Below are positions 1-10,500 of a DNA stretch of 64,000 nt, in pieces (position 1 is the first letter of the stretch; each line of letters starts with the position of its first letter). The position numbers were made by a program, and so were the translations under genes. Location of the stretch: the NCBI GenBank assembly GCA_003427395.1, contig BFEA01000284.1, positions 93,808 through 157,807 on the forward strand. Reading direction: 5' to 3'. Origin of the DNA: Chara braunii. Lineage: Eukaryota; Streptophyta; Charophyceae; Charales; Characeae. Below the pieces are notes generated by a model. The model searched no databases. It saw only the letters and a list, made by a program, of their open reading frames with translations, and was not told the DNA's origin.

Positions 1-899
1 TCGCCACTTACCTTCGGCATGCTGGCGTTATACAGACTTGGTGCGTTGACGATGCTTCTTCGCAGTGGGTACTTGTGACGTCAGGCCACGTTAGGTGCAC
101 GCCCTGGGTAGAGAGGGGTGCACCGGAAGGCTATTACGGCGGTGTATGCCGTGGGTTACAGCGGAATGTTTGATTGATGATGAGAGCATGCTGATGTGGC
201 ATTGGACTAAGGTGGCACTGCATTGCGTTGTGGGTGGTACCGAGGTCAGGACCGGTCATCAAATGCAACTTCAGCTCAATTGGTGAGAAATCTGTGGTTG
301 GGGGCAGCTATCTCCAGGTATGTTGATCCCTTACCTTATCTACCTCCTCAATCTCTTCTTACCATGAAAAAGTGAGTCCAAGGTGTCGTGAGCGCGCTAC
401 CTTGAGAGACGACAATCTTCCCGGAAGCATCTGGAAGGAGAAAGGGCGATGCCTCTGAAGGGCCCTGGTCGAAGCACTGGGTCACGGTCACCATGCCAAC
501 CCACAGGGAGTAGTGCACACATGCGATGGCTGTTGTCCTGTTTGGCACTTGCTGCGCTCAGATAGAAGTCTTGCCAAGTGTGCCAGCCTTGTATGAGACG
601 CTTACCAGACCGTCTATAAACATTTCTGGTTGGGTACTCGGAATGATTCTGGCTGTGATCGTTGTCCTGACTGCGACGTTAAAGAATTCCTGAAGAGATG
701 GGGGCACTCTTAATAATCCTCTTGATCAGCCAGATCATTCGGGTGTAAGGCTCGTTTCCATACGAGGGTAAATAAGAGTGGGCTGGCTGGCTTACTTGGC
801 TCTGACTTGGGCACAGGGGCGGACCGATGCACACACGAAAACACAGTTTTGCTCAAGATGCTGACCGGATGGTTGGATTGAGGGGAAGGGTAGATTCCA
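1..899 (+). mobile_element. 5' LTR (3' part) of gypsy copy A1
   Basis: This stretch aligns with the 3' part of the 5' LTR of copy A2 (about 57485-58403). Shared blocks include the one ending in ggttgggggcagctatct and the segment around the TATA box. The left part of the LTR lies outside the window. The right edge is inferred from a CA followed two bases later by TGG, the usual spacing of LTR end and primer site, and the same arrangement occurs in A2 at 58402-58408. The primer-site bases differ between the copies (TGGTGATC here, TGGCGCCC in A2), so the boundary is provisional. Confidence 0.7.
615..620 (+). promoter_or_regulatory. candidate LTR TATA box (A1)
   Basis: TATAAA occurs in the block accagaccgtctataaa, which is kept in copy A2 (TATAAA at 58122-58127) although the flanks have diverged. 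Its position, about 280 bases before the inferred LTR end, suits a U3/R core promoter. Function is inferred from conservation and position only. Confidence 0.45.
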
Positions 900-1248
900 A
901 TTGGTGATCAACTGTATACACAACCATACCCATCAATCATACATCTGCTACATTGTCTTTTTGTATCTTTGATTAGTTGGTGGACAGACTGCTAACACCT
1001 CACAGACAGATTAGGTATGACTGTTGTATGCTACCATAGCCAGTTCTGTCTAATGCTGCTGTAAGTGAACCTATCGAGATAAATCTAGACAATGTAGACA
1101 ATGTGAATGTTGTAGACATGCCACTTGATTCGGTACAGTAGGGGACTCGCCCGACACAACTATATTTAGAAAATTAGGTGTCGGTCAGACACATGCTGCG
1201 GTAGGATTGCACTAGGGGATTCTAGTGCAGATACTATGTGCCTAACTA
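900..1248 (+). other. untranslated leader of A1
   Basis: This is the stretch between the inferred LTR end and the gag start. It aligns patchily with 58404-58768 in A2, with shared words such as gacagactgctaac and ggtcagacacat. It has no credible coding frame. It should contain the primer-binding and packaging region, but no clear tRNA-Met primer match is visible. Confidence 0.5.
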
Positions 1249-3114
1249 ATGAGTGGGTCAGACGCTGTTGATGATAGAGTTGACAATAGGAGACTAACAC
1301 GTGCAGAGGCACTAAGGGTATCGCACGTGTTCCAGGCCCTACAACCGGGAGAAGAAAGACGGCTTATAGCCGAACGTAGAGCCCGTGCTCTAGCAGCAGG
1401 ACTACAGGAAGCAAACAGAGTAGCAAGAGAACAGGCAACAGCAGCCAGAGCAGCAGCAATGGCTAACAGCGCAAGCTCTGCTGCGTTATCGTCTGCGTCC
1501 TCGTTAGGGACTAATGGGACTCATTTGGGAATGCCACTAAGTTCCACTAGTTCCATGGGCACTTCTGGTTCAACAGGTTCTAGACAGTCTTCTAGTCAAA
1601 TGGCGGGCTCGCAGTTCAGCCCGTTGACCCCACGTGAGAGGGAGCTCAGGGAGATCCAACAGGTCGAGAGGCTCCGCCAGAAGTTAGAGGAGGACCTGAA
1701 AAAGGCAACCGATAGAGAAAGAGAGATAAAAAATAGAGCAGCCAGGCTTGATAATTTAGAGGCTGACAAGGCTGAATTAGAGGGCTTGGATGAGTCAGCA
1801 TTGACTGACCCACTGAAAGTATTGAAGAAGAATATGTTGTCGCTGCATGCGCACGTGGACAGCAGATTAGACTTCATGCAAAGCACTCTAGACCAGATCC
1901 TGGACGCATTGACCAGGCCAGGATTCCGGCCACCAGCACAATCGCCATTGCCGTTATCGGCGATGTCAGGCCCCTTTCCAGTTCAAGCTGGTACACAACC
2001 AAGTGGTACATCTGCAGCAGTCGCACAGACTGTTGCATCTTCTTCTTCGGGTCTAGCGGTGGGAGCTACACCACCGCAACAACCTGTTCAACAATCTGGA
2101 CAGCCGCAGGGTCAATGGTATCCTAAGACCCCAATGAAACCGCCCCTTGCCTTCTCAGGTGAGGGAAAGGGCGAAGAACTCAACACATGGTTGAGAACGG
2201 TCCCAGTTTGGGTGAAGGCAAAGAGGACCTTGTTGAAGGATGAAGTGGTAACTGCGGCGTCTTACCTCGAGGGTAAGGCAGCCAAATGGTTAGATGGTGT
2301 AGTTATCAAGGCAGGGTATGGGAGACGCATGGCGGACTGGGCTAAGTCTCTAACGTTAGACCAGTTCATGGAAATGGTAGAAGCTCAATGGCATAACCCA
2401 CAGGAGGCACAAAAGGCCACTGATGCTATAAACAAACTGGACCAACGAAAGTTCAAATCGGTTAGAGAGCTTACGACTACCGTTGAGAGCCTGATCCTCG
2501 TCCCAGGCATTAACTACAGCAATCAGTTCCTATTGACAACATTTGTCAGATGTCTCCCAGAGAACATAAGAAACTTGCTGGCCAGTGAGGCACGCGTCGA
2601 GTATCACTCATTTGAGACATTGTATAGGAAAGCCTTAGATTTGGAGGCCACGCTAGGCAATGCTCAACCTACCTCTCAGAATGACTCGAAAAAGAAGAAG
2701 AGTCCCCAGGAGTGGAAGAAGAAGGGGGCGGAGTTGATGATGGTTGAGTCCGATGGGACTCAAACTGAGATCGACGAACTCTCTGACCTGGTGGACTATT
2801 CAGAGTATAACGGCGAGGAGGTAGCTGAGGGTAGCACCCTCGCCGCAGTAGTAAAGGCTAAGGCCGGTGGCCGAGGGAAGGGCCAACCAAGGGGTCAAGG
2901 GAAGGACGCCTCCAATCAGACCAAGCAGGCTGAATGGGTTAAGGCAGGTCTTGATCAAAACGTGTGGCGTGACCGCCGAACGCGTGGCGCTTGTATCAAC
3001 TGCGGAGAGTACGGACACTTGCAGTACAAGTGCCAGAACGCTAAGGTTACGCAAAAGGTTGCTCCAAAGATGGGGGCAACTTATTCCCAGGCTTCTAGCT
3101 CGGGAAACACGTGA
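1249..3114 (+). CDS. gag: Gag polyprotein of chromovirus A1
   Basis: This open frame of 621 codons encodes the structural protein that packages retrotransposon RNA. Residues 1-130 are Ala/Ser-rich. Residues about 130-200 are highly charged and probably coiled coil. Residues about 290-460 hold the retrotransposon Gag/capsid-like domain, starting near WYPKTPMKPP and including NTWLRTVPVW. A CCHC zinc knuckle (CINCGEYGHLQYKC, C-x2-C-x4-H-x4-C) lies at residues 582-595. The ATG was chosen because the homologous A2 frame starts at the matching ATG (58769). Gag is the only intact major frame of this copy. Protease-pol follows after a broken interval, so a functional Gag-Pol fusion is not possible from this copy as read. 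Expression was not assessed. Confidence 0.93.
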   Translation: MSGSDAVDDRVDNRRLTRAEALRVSHVFQALQPGEERRLIAERRARALAAGLQEANRVAREQATAARAAAMANSASSAALSSASSLGTNGTHLGMPLSSTSSMGTSGSTGSRQSSSQMAGSQFSPLTPRERELREIQQVERLRQKLEEDLKKATDREREIKNRAARLDNLEADKAELEGLDESALTDPLKVLKKNMLSLHAHVDSRLDFMQSTLDQILDALTRPGFRPPAQSPLPLSAMSGPFPVQAGTQPSGTSAAVAQTVASSSSGLAVGATPPQQPVQQSGQPQGQWYPKTPMKPPLAFSGEGKGEELNTWLRTVPVWVKAKRTLLKDEVVTAASYLEGKAAKWLDGVVIKAGYGRRMADWAKSLTLDQFMEMVEAQWHNPQEAQKATDAINKLDQRKFKSVRELTTTVESLILVPGINYSNQFLLTTFVRCLPENIRNLLASEARVEYHSFETLYRKALDLEATLGNAQPTSQNDSKKKKSPQEWKKKGAELMMVESDGTQTEIDELSDLVDYSEYNGEEVAEGSTLAAVVKAKAGGRGKGQPRGQGKDASNQTKQAEWVKAGLDQNVWRDRRTRGACINCGEYGHLQYKCQNAKVTQKVAPKMGATYSQASSSGNT

Positions 3115-3380
3115 GGCCAGTGGAAGTAATAGCTGCTTCTACTCAAGATGAAGTGGGATTGATACCCTCACCACTTCATGACAAGGCCAAGGCTAATGAC
3201 CCCTTAGTCACCCCGCAGACACAACTAGACCAAACTATGCTCTGTACGTTAGATGTGTCTGAAGCCTTAGAAGACTTAGAGAGTTAGTGGTCAAAGCGCA
3301 TGATTGTAACAGACTACATCAAGGACGTAGTCTGTACCTTCTCCTATGGATGAGGTGAGCTTAACCATAAGATCTCGTTC
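3115..3380 (+). pseudogene. protease remnant of A1, active-site region deleted
   Basis: Copy A2 keeps a longer version of this interval (about 61270-61735). Aligned to it, A1 has lost roughly 200 bases near 3290, between gaagacttagagagttagtgg and tcaaggacgtagtctg. The lost segment encodes the retropepsin active-site region, read in A2 as FVDIGSKWNFVS. Stop codons (TAG near 3284, TGA near 3351) also interrupt the frame. Only the C-terminal end of the protease survives, running into the [16 protein letters not shown] segment that begins the next entry. Confidence 0.75.
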
Positions 3381-4658
3381 TTGGTTAGCGACGACTTACC
3401 ATTTGACATGTTATTAGGCATGTACTACCTCGAAGTTGCTAAGCCCCAGTTCGATTGGGATAAGAAGGTGCTCAAGCATAATTTGCCTGATGGCCGAACT
3501 GTCAATGGCTGCTTGTGCGCATCAACGTTCTATAATTACTACAAGCAAAACCAAGAGGAGGGTATGTACCTTGTGTATGTCTCTGAGAAAGGGGAGGCCG
3601 TTAAAACACCCCCAGCGATAGAACATGTCGTTGCTAAGTTCCCTGACCTGTTCGAGGAGCCCACAAGAGTTGTTGAAAGGGAAGTCGTCCACGCTATAGA
3701 AATCATTCCAGGGAGTAAGACCTCAAAGGGAAGGATCTATAGGATGGCCCCTGTCGAGTTAGATGAACTTCGGCGACAGCTTAAGGAGCTAACGGAGAAG
3801 GGTTGGATTCGGCCTAGTACTTCCCCTTACGGATCACCCGTGCTATTCGTACCAAAGAAGGGGGGTACTTTGAGGATGTGCATTGACTATAGAGGCCTCA
3901 ATGCCATCACAGTGAAGAACGCAGAGCCTCTACATCGCATAGACGACCTATTGGATAGGGTGCAGGGATGCAAGTACTATAGTAAGATAGACTTGAAATC
4001 CGGATATCATCAAATCGCAATAAGACCTGAGGACCAACATAAGACAGCCTTTCAGACCAGATACGGTCTGTATGAGTTTGTAGTGATGCCCTTTGGTCTT
4101 TGCAATGCGCCGGGTACATTCCAGCACGCTATGAATCAGATCTTCCGTGACCATTTAGATAAGTTTGTCTTGGTCTACTTAGACGACATTCTGATCTTTA
4201 GTAAGTCTGCCGAGGAGCACGCACAACATGATGAGAAGGTACTCTCACTCCTGCGATAGCACAAGTATAAGGTCAACTTAGAGAAGTGCGAGTTTGGTCG
4301 CACCAAGATACTATACTTGGGTCATGAAGTATCCGCGGAGGGAATTAGGCCGGAAGATGCGAAGGTGGCTAGTATTCGCGACTGGCCACGGCCTCAGACA
4401 GTCACTGAGGTCAGATCATTCTTAAGAATGTGCGGCTACTATAGGAACTTCGTAAAGAACTATTCTACAGTCGCCTCTCCTTTGACTGATCTAACTCGAC
4501 TTGACACACTGTGGGACTGGAGTGATGATTGTGAGGGTGCTTTCAAGAGATTGAAGCATGCACTCATGAATCATGAGGTTCTCATGGTTCTCGATCCGTA
4601 GAAGCCATTCATAGTGACCACTGACACAAGCCAATACGGCATTGGCGCAGTGCTGGCT
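3381..4658 (+). pseudogene. pol: reverse transcriptase and start of RNase H, A1
   Basis: This is the Ty3/gypsy reverse transcriptase. Visible blocks are [40 protein letters not shown], the [16 protein letters not shown] block, and the catalytic YLDD at 4175-4186 followed by ILIFSKS. The thumb/connection block (RSFLRMCGYYRNFVKNYS) follows. One reading frame continues through the whole region but is cut by TAG codons at 4257-4259 and 4599-4601. Copy A2 has CAA and GAG-type codons at the same places, so these are point mutations and not programmed stops. RNase H begins at about 4611 (TDTSQYGIGAVLA). The copy is non-autonomous as read. Confidence 0.9.
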
Positions 4659-5849
4659 TAGCAGGATGGGAAAAAGTTGAGACCGATTGAGTACATGAGC
4701 AAGAAGATGCCATCGAAGAAGTTGGCAAAGTCCACCTATGAGAGGGAACTCTATGCTCTGTATAAAGCACTTGTCCATTGGAGACACTTCCTTCTAGGAA
4801 GGTTCTTCTACTTGAGGATTGATCATCAGACCCTCAAATGGATCAAGACGCAACCGACTCTTTCTGACACCCTCAAGCGATGGATTGAGGTCATAGACCA
4901 ATATGACTTCAAGCTTGAGTACCTGAAGGGAGAGTATAACAAGGTTGTTGATGCGCTATCACGTAGAGTAAACTACCTAGGTGCGCTAGTTTCTGACTTT
5001 GGCGTATCTGAAGAAGTAACTCAATCATTGGTGGGAGCCTATCAGGAAGACCCTGTCACGATGGACATCATTCGCAAGCTTCAGGCAAAAGACAAGGCCA
5101 CAGAAAGCGAGTTTGTGATGGTGGACGGGTTACTCTATCTTGATAAGGCAGGAATAGAAAGGTTAGTAGTTCCATCTAGTGAACCCTTGCGTAGTTTATT
5201 TTTAGGTGAATGTCATGACGCAACTGGGCACTTTGGCTACAAGAAGACGAGTGCTAACTTAGTACAACGATTTTGGTGGCCTGGTATGTTTGATGACGCA
5301 AAGAAGTACGTAGAGACCTGTCAGGTCTGTCAGCGGGATAAGCCGCGAGCTCAAGCACCGCTTGGGTTGTTGAAGCCTTTGCCTATTCCTGTTGGTCCGG
5401 GACAGAGTGTCTCTACGGATTTCATGGACACCCTGGTGACTAGTAAGAGTGGCAAGAGGCATATCTTCGTCATCATTGACCGATTCACCAAGTACGCTAG
5501 ACTAGTGGCTATGCCAGAGACCGCAAGAACTGACTTCGTCATCAAGTTGTTCAAAGACAACTGGGTGCGTGACTTTGGTTTACCAAAGTCAATCATTAGT
5601 GACCGAGATGTCCGATTCACAAGTGAATTGTGGAAGAAGACTGCAGAACAGATGGGCAGTCAACTTCAAATGACTTCAGGGAATCATCCCGAAGCCAACG
5701 GACAAGCAAAACAAATGAACAGAGTTGTACAGCACTTGTTGCGGCATTACATCAAGCCCAACCAAGATGATTGGGATGAGCAGTTGCCTCTCATCGCCAA
5801 CTTGTACAACAATGCTATCCATAGTAGTACCGACGTTAGTCCTAATTAG
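4659..5849 (+). pseudogene. pol: RNase H and integrase core, A1
   Basis: The frame resumes after a TAG at 4659-4661, where A2 has a Gln codon. RNase H blocks are IEYMSKKMPSKK, STYERELYALYKALVHWRHF, IDHQTLKWI and YNKVVDALSRR. Integrase follows: the H2C2 zinc finger (HDATGHFGYKK ... CQVCQRDK, about 5213-5335), then the DDE core with D in STDFMD (about 5416), D in IISDRDVRFT (about 5600) and E in HPEANGQAKQMNR (about 5690). The integrase joins cDNA ends to target DNA. The frame ends at a TAG (5847-5849) at what should be PNQLHLGW, probably another CAG-to-TAG change. Confidence 0.92.
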
Positions 5850-6520
5850 TTGCACTTGGGATGGAAGCCTAGATCAGCACTAGACTTCCTCCTACCTGAA
5901 ACCGACCCGCTGCAACTCCAGGCACACTAGAGTATGGTGTGCAGTATGAGAAGTTGGAGGTTGTCGAGCATATGAAGAAAGCTCAGCAAGCAATGATTGC
6001 TTCTGAGAATCAACATCGCAGACAGTCCACATTTCAAGTAGGGAAACGAGTTTGGGTCAAGGCTAGTGAGTTAGGACAGGAGTTCGGAATCTCTCGCAAA
6101 CTAATGCCTCAGTATTTTGGTCCCTGGGAAGTCCTGGATATAGTGGGAGATGAGATGGATGGTCCCACGTATGTCGTTCGTGTCCCTGGACACCTACGCA
6201 CTCACCCAGTCTTTCATGCCTCAAAGCTTGCACCTTTCGCTGAGACAGATCAATTCCCTTCCAGGAGATCGATGCTGCCCCCAACCATGGATGGACAAGT
6301 GGACATCGACGACATTGTGGATCACAGGGATATGCCTATTCCGAAGCCGTTGGGTCGAGGAAGACCTCCTAAACCCAAGAGAGAGTACCGCGTCAGGTTC
6401 AGACATCATACGGATCCGAAAGAAGATCGATGGTTTACCAGGGAGGAACTGATTGAGACAGTTCCTCAGGTGGTGGAAGAATATGAGAGGCTACTGAAAG
6501 GGAAGGCACCTGCGAAGTAA
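5850..6520 (+). pseudogene. pol: integrase C-terminus with chromodomain, A1
   Basis: After the TAG, the old frame continues (HLGWKPRSALDFLLPET) and then shifts near 5925 into the frame that runs to the TAA at 6520. The second part carries the integrase C-terminal GPF-type block (FGPWEVLDIV, RVPGHLRTHPVFHASKL). It is followed by a chromodomain-like segment (DIDDIVDHRDM, then YRVRFRHHTDPKEDRWF and EELIETVPQVVEEYERLL). Chromodomains on gypsy integrases are the hallmark of chromoviruses and are thought to direct integration to marked chromatin. The final Lys-rich tail ends 25 bases before the polypurine tract. Confidence 0.85.
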
Positions 6521-6544
6521 GCATCTCAGCGGACTTTCGAAGCT

Positions 6545-6557
6545 AAGGGGGATGGAA
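6545..6557 (+). promoter_or_regulatory. polypurine tract of A1
   Basis: AAGGGGGATGGAA sits directly before TGTGAGGATTGAG, the LTR start. The run is purine except for one T. This position and composition are those of the plus-strand primer of LTR retrotransposons. Confidence 0.8.
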
Positions 6558-6729
6558 TGTGAGGATTGAGCCCTCAAGTAGGGGCCTTGCCATGATGTAC
6601 ATGTTCTAGGCTAAGGCCCCAGCAAGCCTCGTGCCCGCCCTAAGTGAAGGCGGGCCAGCAAATCAACAAGAGCCCTCTGAGCCAACATTTCACGAAGTGG
6701 GGTCCATACAGTTGCAGCACGCCAGTTGG
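6558..6729 (+). mobile_element. start of A1 3' LTR, interrupted at an N
   Basis: This begins TGTGAGG after the polypurine tract and is nearly identical (about two differences in 171 bases) to 9381-9551. It ends at the single N at 6730, followed immediately by (GA)n. Either the LTR was interrupted by an insertion, or unrelated contigs were joined at the N. Confidence 0.8.
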
Positions 6730-6730
6730 N

Positions 6731-6790
<60 letters not shown>
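6730..6790. repeat. (GA)n microsatellite after a one-base N
   Basis: The N at 6730 is followed by about 58 bases of uninterrupted GA dinucleotides. On the minus strand this is a (CT)n run lying 3' of the tRNA-like unit in the next entry, so it may be that SINE's tail. Alternatively it is where assembly stopped. Confidence 0.9.
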
Positions 6791-6791
<1 letters not shown>

Positions 6792-6945
6792 CCAGTATTG
6801 TCTATTGGAAAGCCAAGAAGCAAAAGTGTAAAGACAACGCGAGTACTTTCTGGCCTCAGATCCATCCCTGCCACACACGGAATCGAACCCACGCCTTAGC
6901 CACAAGAGCCAAATCTGTTGACCACTACAGCCATGACACGGTCTA
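6791..6945 (-). mobile_element. tRNA-derived SINE
   Basis: Read on the minus strand, an A box TGGCTGTAGTGGT (6921-6933) is followed about 30 bases later by a B box GGGTTCGATTCC (6879-6890), an excellent match to the internal RNA polymerase III promoter. The acceptor and anticodon arms do not fold cleanly, so this is not a working tRNA. About 80 bases of unrelated body follow, then the (CT)n run that could be the SINE tail. No target-site duplication could be identified because of the N at 6730. Confidence 0.6.
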
Positions 6946-8100
6946 TAGAAGTGGAACTGTATCCAGCACACCCCTGCATTGCTGCAGTGTCCTTGCTCAC
7001 ACACCCACACACTGGGTTTTATGGCTGTGAACCTCTTTAATCCCTTGCTCTGCAAACTGCTCTTCAAACTTCTGTAGTGTAAAGACAACTTAACACCCTT
7101 CCCTCGTTTCCTAATTAGATCCCCTGCTCTTCAAACTGTGAAACCAACCATTCCAATGCGCTAATAATGGACGAATGGGGTAGGTTAGAAAACATCTCTT
7201 TTACATCAAAACTAGCAGCAAGGATATCATCATTCGGACGAGACTAGAGTTGACAAATGATGATTAACCACCTTAGAAATTACTCTACTAAGACGCGCCA
7301 ATGGATCAGAGCAAGACGGACAGATAGGTCTCCAGCGAGAGACATCCTTATGTTCCAGTACCAAGAAACATCACAGCAAGAGGGCACACCAGCCCGATTT
7401 GTGAAACAACTTTGCAATTCAGTTTTCGAAAGAGACAGAAGAGAAGTATCTTTCTGTACATCACATAGTGCCTCTATTTTAGTACTTTGTAGAAGAGAGA
7501 GATTACGGCGGAAGTTGGGATACGGTATGTTCCTAGAGTTAGTCAGTAGGGGCGGAAAGTCTAACGAAACGAAAAGCAACATGCTCCTGAGAGGTATGGA
7601 ATGCAGAATCAACGCATGTAGAACAAAGAGACGAAGATCTGCAATACTGCTAGAAATTGTGGAGAAACCACCTAGCGGCTTATTCTTTGGACAGACGATG
7701 TGAAGACGACGAAAGATGATATCGTGAAGAGGTAAGCAAATGGATGATGAGCAAACAGTGCAAATACAGAGAATTCGAAGCTTAGACTTCAAAAAAGCAT
7801 CATCATAAGGCATACAAATAATAGGTTTAATCTTTATATCAAATTTGAACTTAGTTTTTAGCACCCTAGCCAACACACTATGCAACGTTACACGAGTCTC
7901 CTTCCTAGAGAAACATCGAATTGAGTTGTACGAACGCAGAAGATACTCGAGGCTCTGGTTATACAAAGTCCTACGGGAAGATGAATTGGACAAGAGGGGA
8001 GTCAACAATCTTCTGTTGTCCGCGAACCGAGAACAAAAACGAGACAGACAATCAACCTGCAGTGTCTTACCAGCAACAAGCCAGGGTCGTGCGTTGTAAA
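6946..8100. other. unassigned region with a 242-codon minus-strand frame
   Basis: No known element was recognised. The longest frame is on the minus strand, 8008 to 7280. It is basic, Ser/Leu/Cys-rich, and without a recognisable domain. The plus strand of the same stretch has a 148-codon frame ending in a splice-donor-like gaggtaagc near 7728. The two frames compete and neither has supporting motifs. It may be an old retroelement fragment or non-coding DNA. Confidence 0.3.
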
Positions 8101-9380
8101 AAGTAGGGATGTGGTGGCGTTGAGGGATGAGGGGAGGTGTCGGGTGATGGGGGAGGATGTGAGATAATTTCTCTACTAAAATCTTTATCTATCTGTGGGG
8201 GTGGGCGGTTGTGGCAAGATGCGCGCGAGAAGCGTACGATTAATCCGATTGGTGGCCTCGTGGTTGTCCGCTATATGAAGAACGCGGCTGGCTCTCTCGC
8301 TTTTGTCTTCACTTCCTCTCTCTGATGACCTTTACGATGCCCCTGATATGGGCTTTAGATGCTTGGTGAGATTCTCCTTCCCGCCCACTTGGATTTCGTC
8401 TAGGAGCTTGTTCTCCCGTGGAAGTTTCGACAATCCTTTCCTGGTTTTTCTTCTTGTCACTTTCCTTGTATTAGAACCTCCTCTCCTGTTGCCCACTTCT
8501 ACTTGCCTGGAAACTCCCTCTCTTGCCTGTTTCTCCTTCTCAGGACGTCCTCTCGTGACTTCCTCGGGATCTTCCTTTTATTAGCCCTTCCTGTCTTTTT
8601 GGGATAATAATGAAGTACTCCCCTGTATCCTTCCTTTCATCCTTCCTCCCTTCCCTTGGGTCTACATTCCCTCCCCTTTCGTCAATTGTCCTTTCTCATA
8701 TCAAATGCTCTCTTCTCTCGAACGCCTCTTCTACCTTGTTTCTACCCTTTCTCCTCTTGTTGCGGTCTTGTTGTCGTGTTCGTTTTCCCTTCTTCTCTCC
8801 TGCTTCTCCCCGAACTCCCTCCTCGATTGCTTTCTATTCTCGTCGCCTTCGCCTTTTGTCTGTCCCCTGTTGGCCGCATGGAATTCTGGTTGCTTCTGTA
8901 GTTGTCTTCATTGTGTCTTTGTCGGGTTCGCGTCAATGGTGGCTGTGATGATGGCGCGCCTGCTATGGTTGCTTCCCGCCACGCCCGAAGGCGTGGCTGC
9001 ACTTGCCCCGTTTCGTGACTCGAAGCGTGTGCGTTTCGAAATTCGAAAATTCCTTGTGCGCGCTTGATGGGCGAGTCACTGTAGTGTTGGAGTACACACG
9101 AATTAGCGCTGTCCGACCCGGGGCCTTGTCCCACTTGCACCGTTTAGTTGAGACAACTCAACCGTGTGACACCCATAAAAGGCATTTTAAAATCGAAAAA
9201 AAAAAAGAAACACAATTTTAAATGGCATTCGTTTTTTTTTTTTTTTTTTTTTTCCAGTAATTCATATTCGATAAAAAGAATCAAGGCCAGTAATTACTGA
9301 GCCACAAATTCTCTCACCAATGGCACACTTTAAATTTTACTTCATTCGTTCCAACCTCCCTTCCTATATCTGCTGGCGAC
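8101..9380. other. unassigned pyrimidine-rich region
   Basis: The plus strand is strongly C/T-biased between about 8300 and 8900, which opens several overlapping frames of up to about 120 codons with Ser/Leu/Pro-rich, motif-free translations. A-rich and T-rich runs occur at about 9194-9207 and 9231-9255. I see no coding signal, RNA gene or element boundary here. Confidence 0.4.
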
Positions 9381-10440
9381 TGTGAGGATTGAGCCCTCAA
9401 GTAGGGGCCTTGCCATGATGTACATGTTCTGGGCTAAGGCCCCAGCAAGCCTCGTGCCCGCCCTAAGTGAAGGCCGGCCAGCAAATCAACAAGAGCCCTC
9501 TGAGCCAACATTTCACGAAGTGGGGTCCATACAGTTGCAGCACGCCAGTTGGTTGGAGTGCACCCAGTCTCGGATTTCAGCAAATGCTGAAAGCCCAGGG
9601 CCTCTGAGTTAGTTAGGCCCTGGGCACTCGAATGTGAGGCCGACAATGCATGCTGGGTATAGAGGCCGAAAATGCCAAAGGGAAATGGGCCCACTATCTG
9701 AATCTGGCCGCAGGCCTTGATGAAGGAGGCGCAACTGCATTGCCCCGGGGCTCAACTGTATCGGGCTGGGTTCAGCCTCTGGGCCCCGGTCACAGGCTGA
9801 AGGGAGGCCGTCCACACGCTGCACTGGCATATAGGCAAGCAGGGCGAGTGGGCAGGGATCTTGGCCAATGNTGGCATTGCGGGCACGCTGCGCGGATGCA
9901 TGTGTGCTGCGNAGTGCAGAGCTGCGCTGCGCTAAGGTGAAGCAGGCTAGCGCTAGGCGNTAGGGCGCTGNCTGCATGCAAGGCACTNGCGGCCATANCC
10001 GGGCCGCATGAGGGTNCAGGAGAGGTGAAGGGCGAAGGTGGTTCTTCGGAGGTGAAGGGCGCTGTGTGGGTACAAGGGAGAGTGTGGGTGAAGAGGANAN
10101 NTACCTGGTGGAGGTGGAGGTCGGCATTGGTGTTGACATCATCACTCGCTGGTAGTCAAGTTGTCTGGTTGCTTTCATTGCTGTAGTTGTAGGCTAGGCT
10201 GTAGAGTAGATAGGGCGCCTGGCGCCATTCATNAGAGAGAGCTACATTGGGTTATGCTGTTGGTGTTGCCCTGTTGGNCATGGACATTGACTCACGATTC
10301 TTCTGTATCATTCTCAATTGGATGGTTACTCGATTCCATTGTGCTATCTGCTTTGGCTTTGACTACTTGGACTTCAGTGTGATATTGCATTCTGGATTTC
10401 TGTGCTTCGTCCATATTCATGTTCCTTGCACAACCAAATA
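9381..10440 (+). mobile_element. second LTR (5' half) of the A family
   Basis: It begins with the same TGTGAGGATTGAG as 6558 and continues about 1060 bases colinear with the A2 5' LTR (56366 to about 57478), including the gggcgcctggcgcc and attccttgca blocks. No polypurine tract precedes it. It may be a separate LTR (solo, or of another copy) or the continuation of A1's 3' LTR displaced by assembly. It stops at the ACT microsatellite that begins the LINE-1 end, and the missing LTR half is not found beyond the LINE. Confidence 0.75.
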
Positions 10441-10443
10441 CTA

Positions 10444-10444
10444 A

Positions 10445-10486
<42 letters not shown>

Positions 10487-10500
10487 CACTACTTCTACTC
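10444..10500. repeat. (ACT)n microsatellite, possible LINE tail
   Basis: About 15 ACT/CTA units lie exactly between the truncated LTR and the 3' side of minus-strand LINE-1. Read on the minus strand this is (AGT)n at the LINE 3' end, so it may be the LINE's simple-repeat tail rather than an independent microsatellite. Confidence 0.85.

Noticed and set aside
4257-4259. Programmed stop or readthrough site in A1 pol
   Set aside because: Copy A2 has a sense codon there, and further stops follow downstream, so it is a mutation.
8303-9067. Several overlapping plus-strand frames of 80-120 codons
   Set aside because: They follow from strong pyrimidine bias; no motif and competing frames are equally open.
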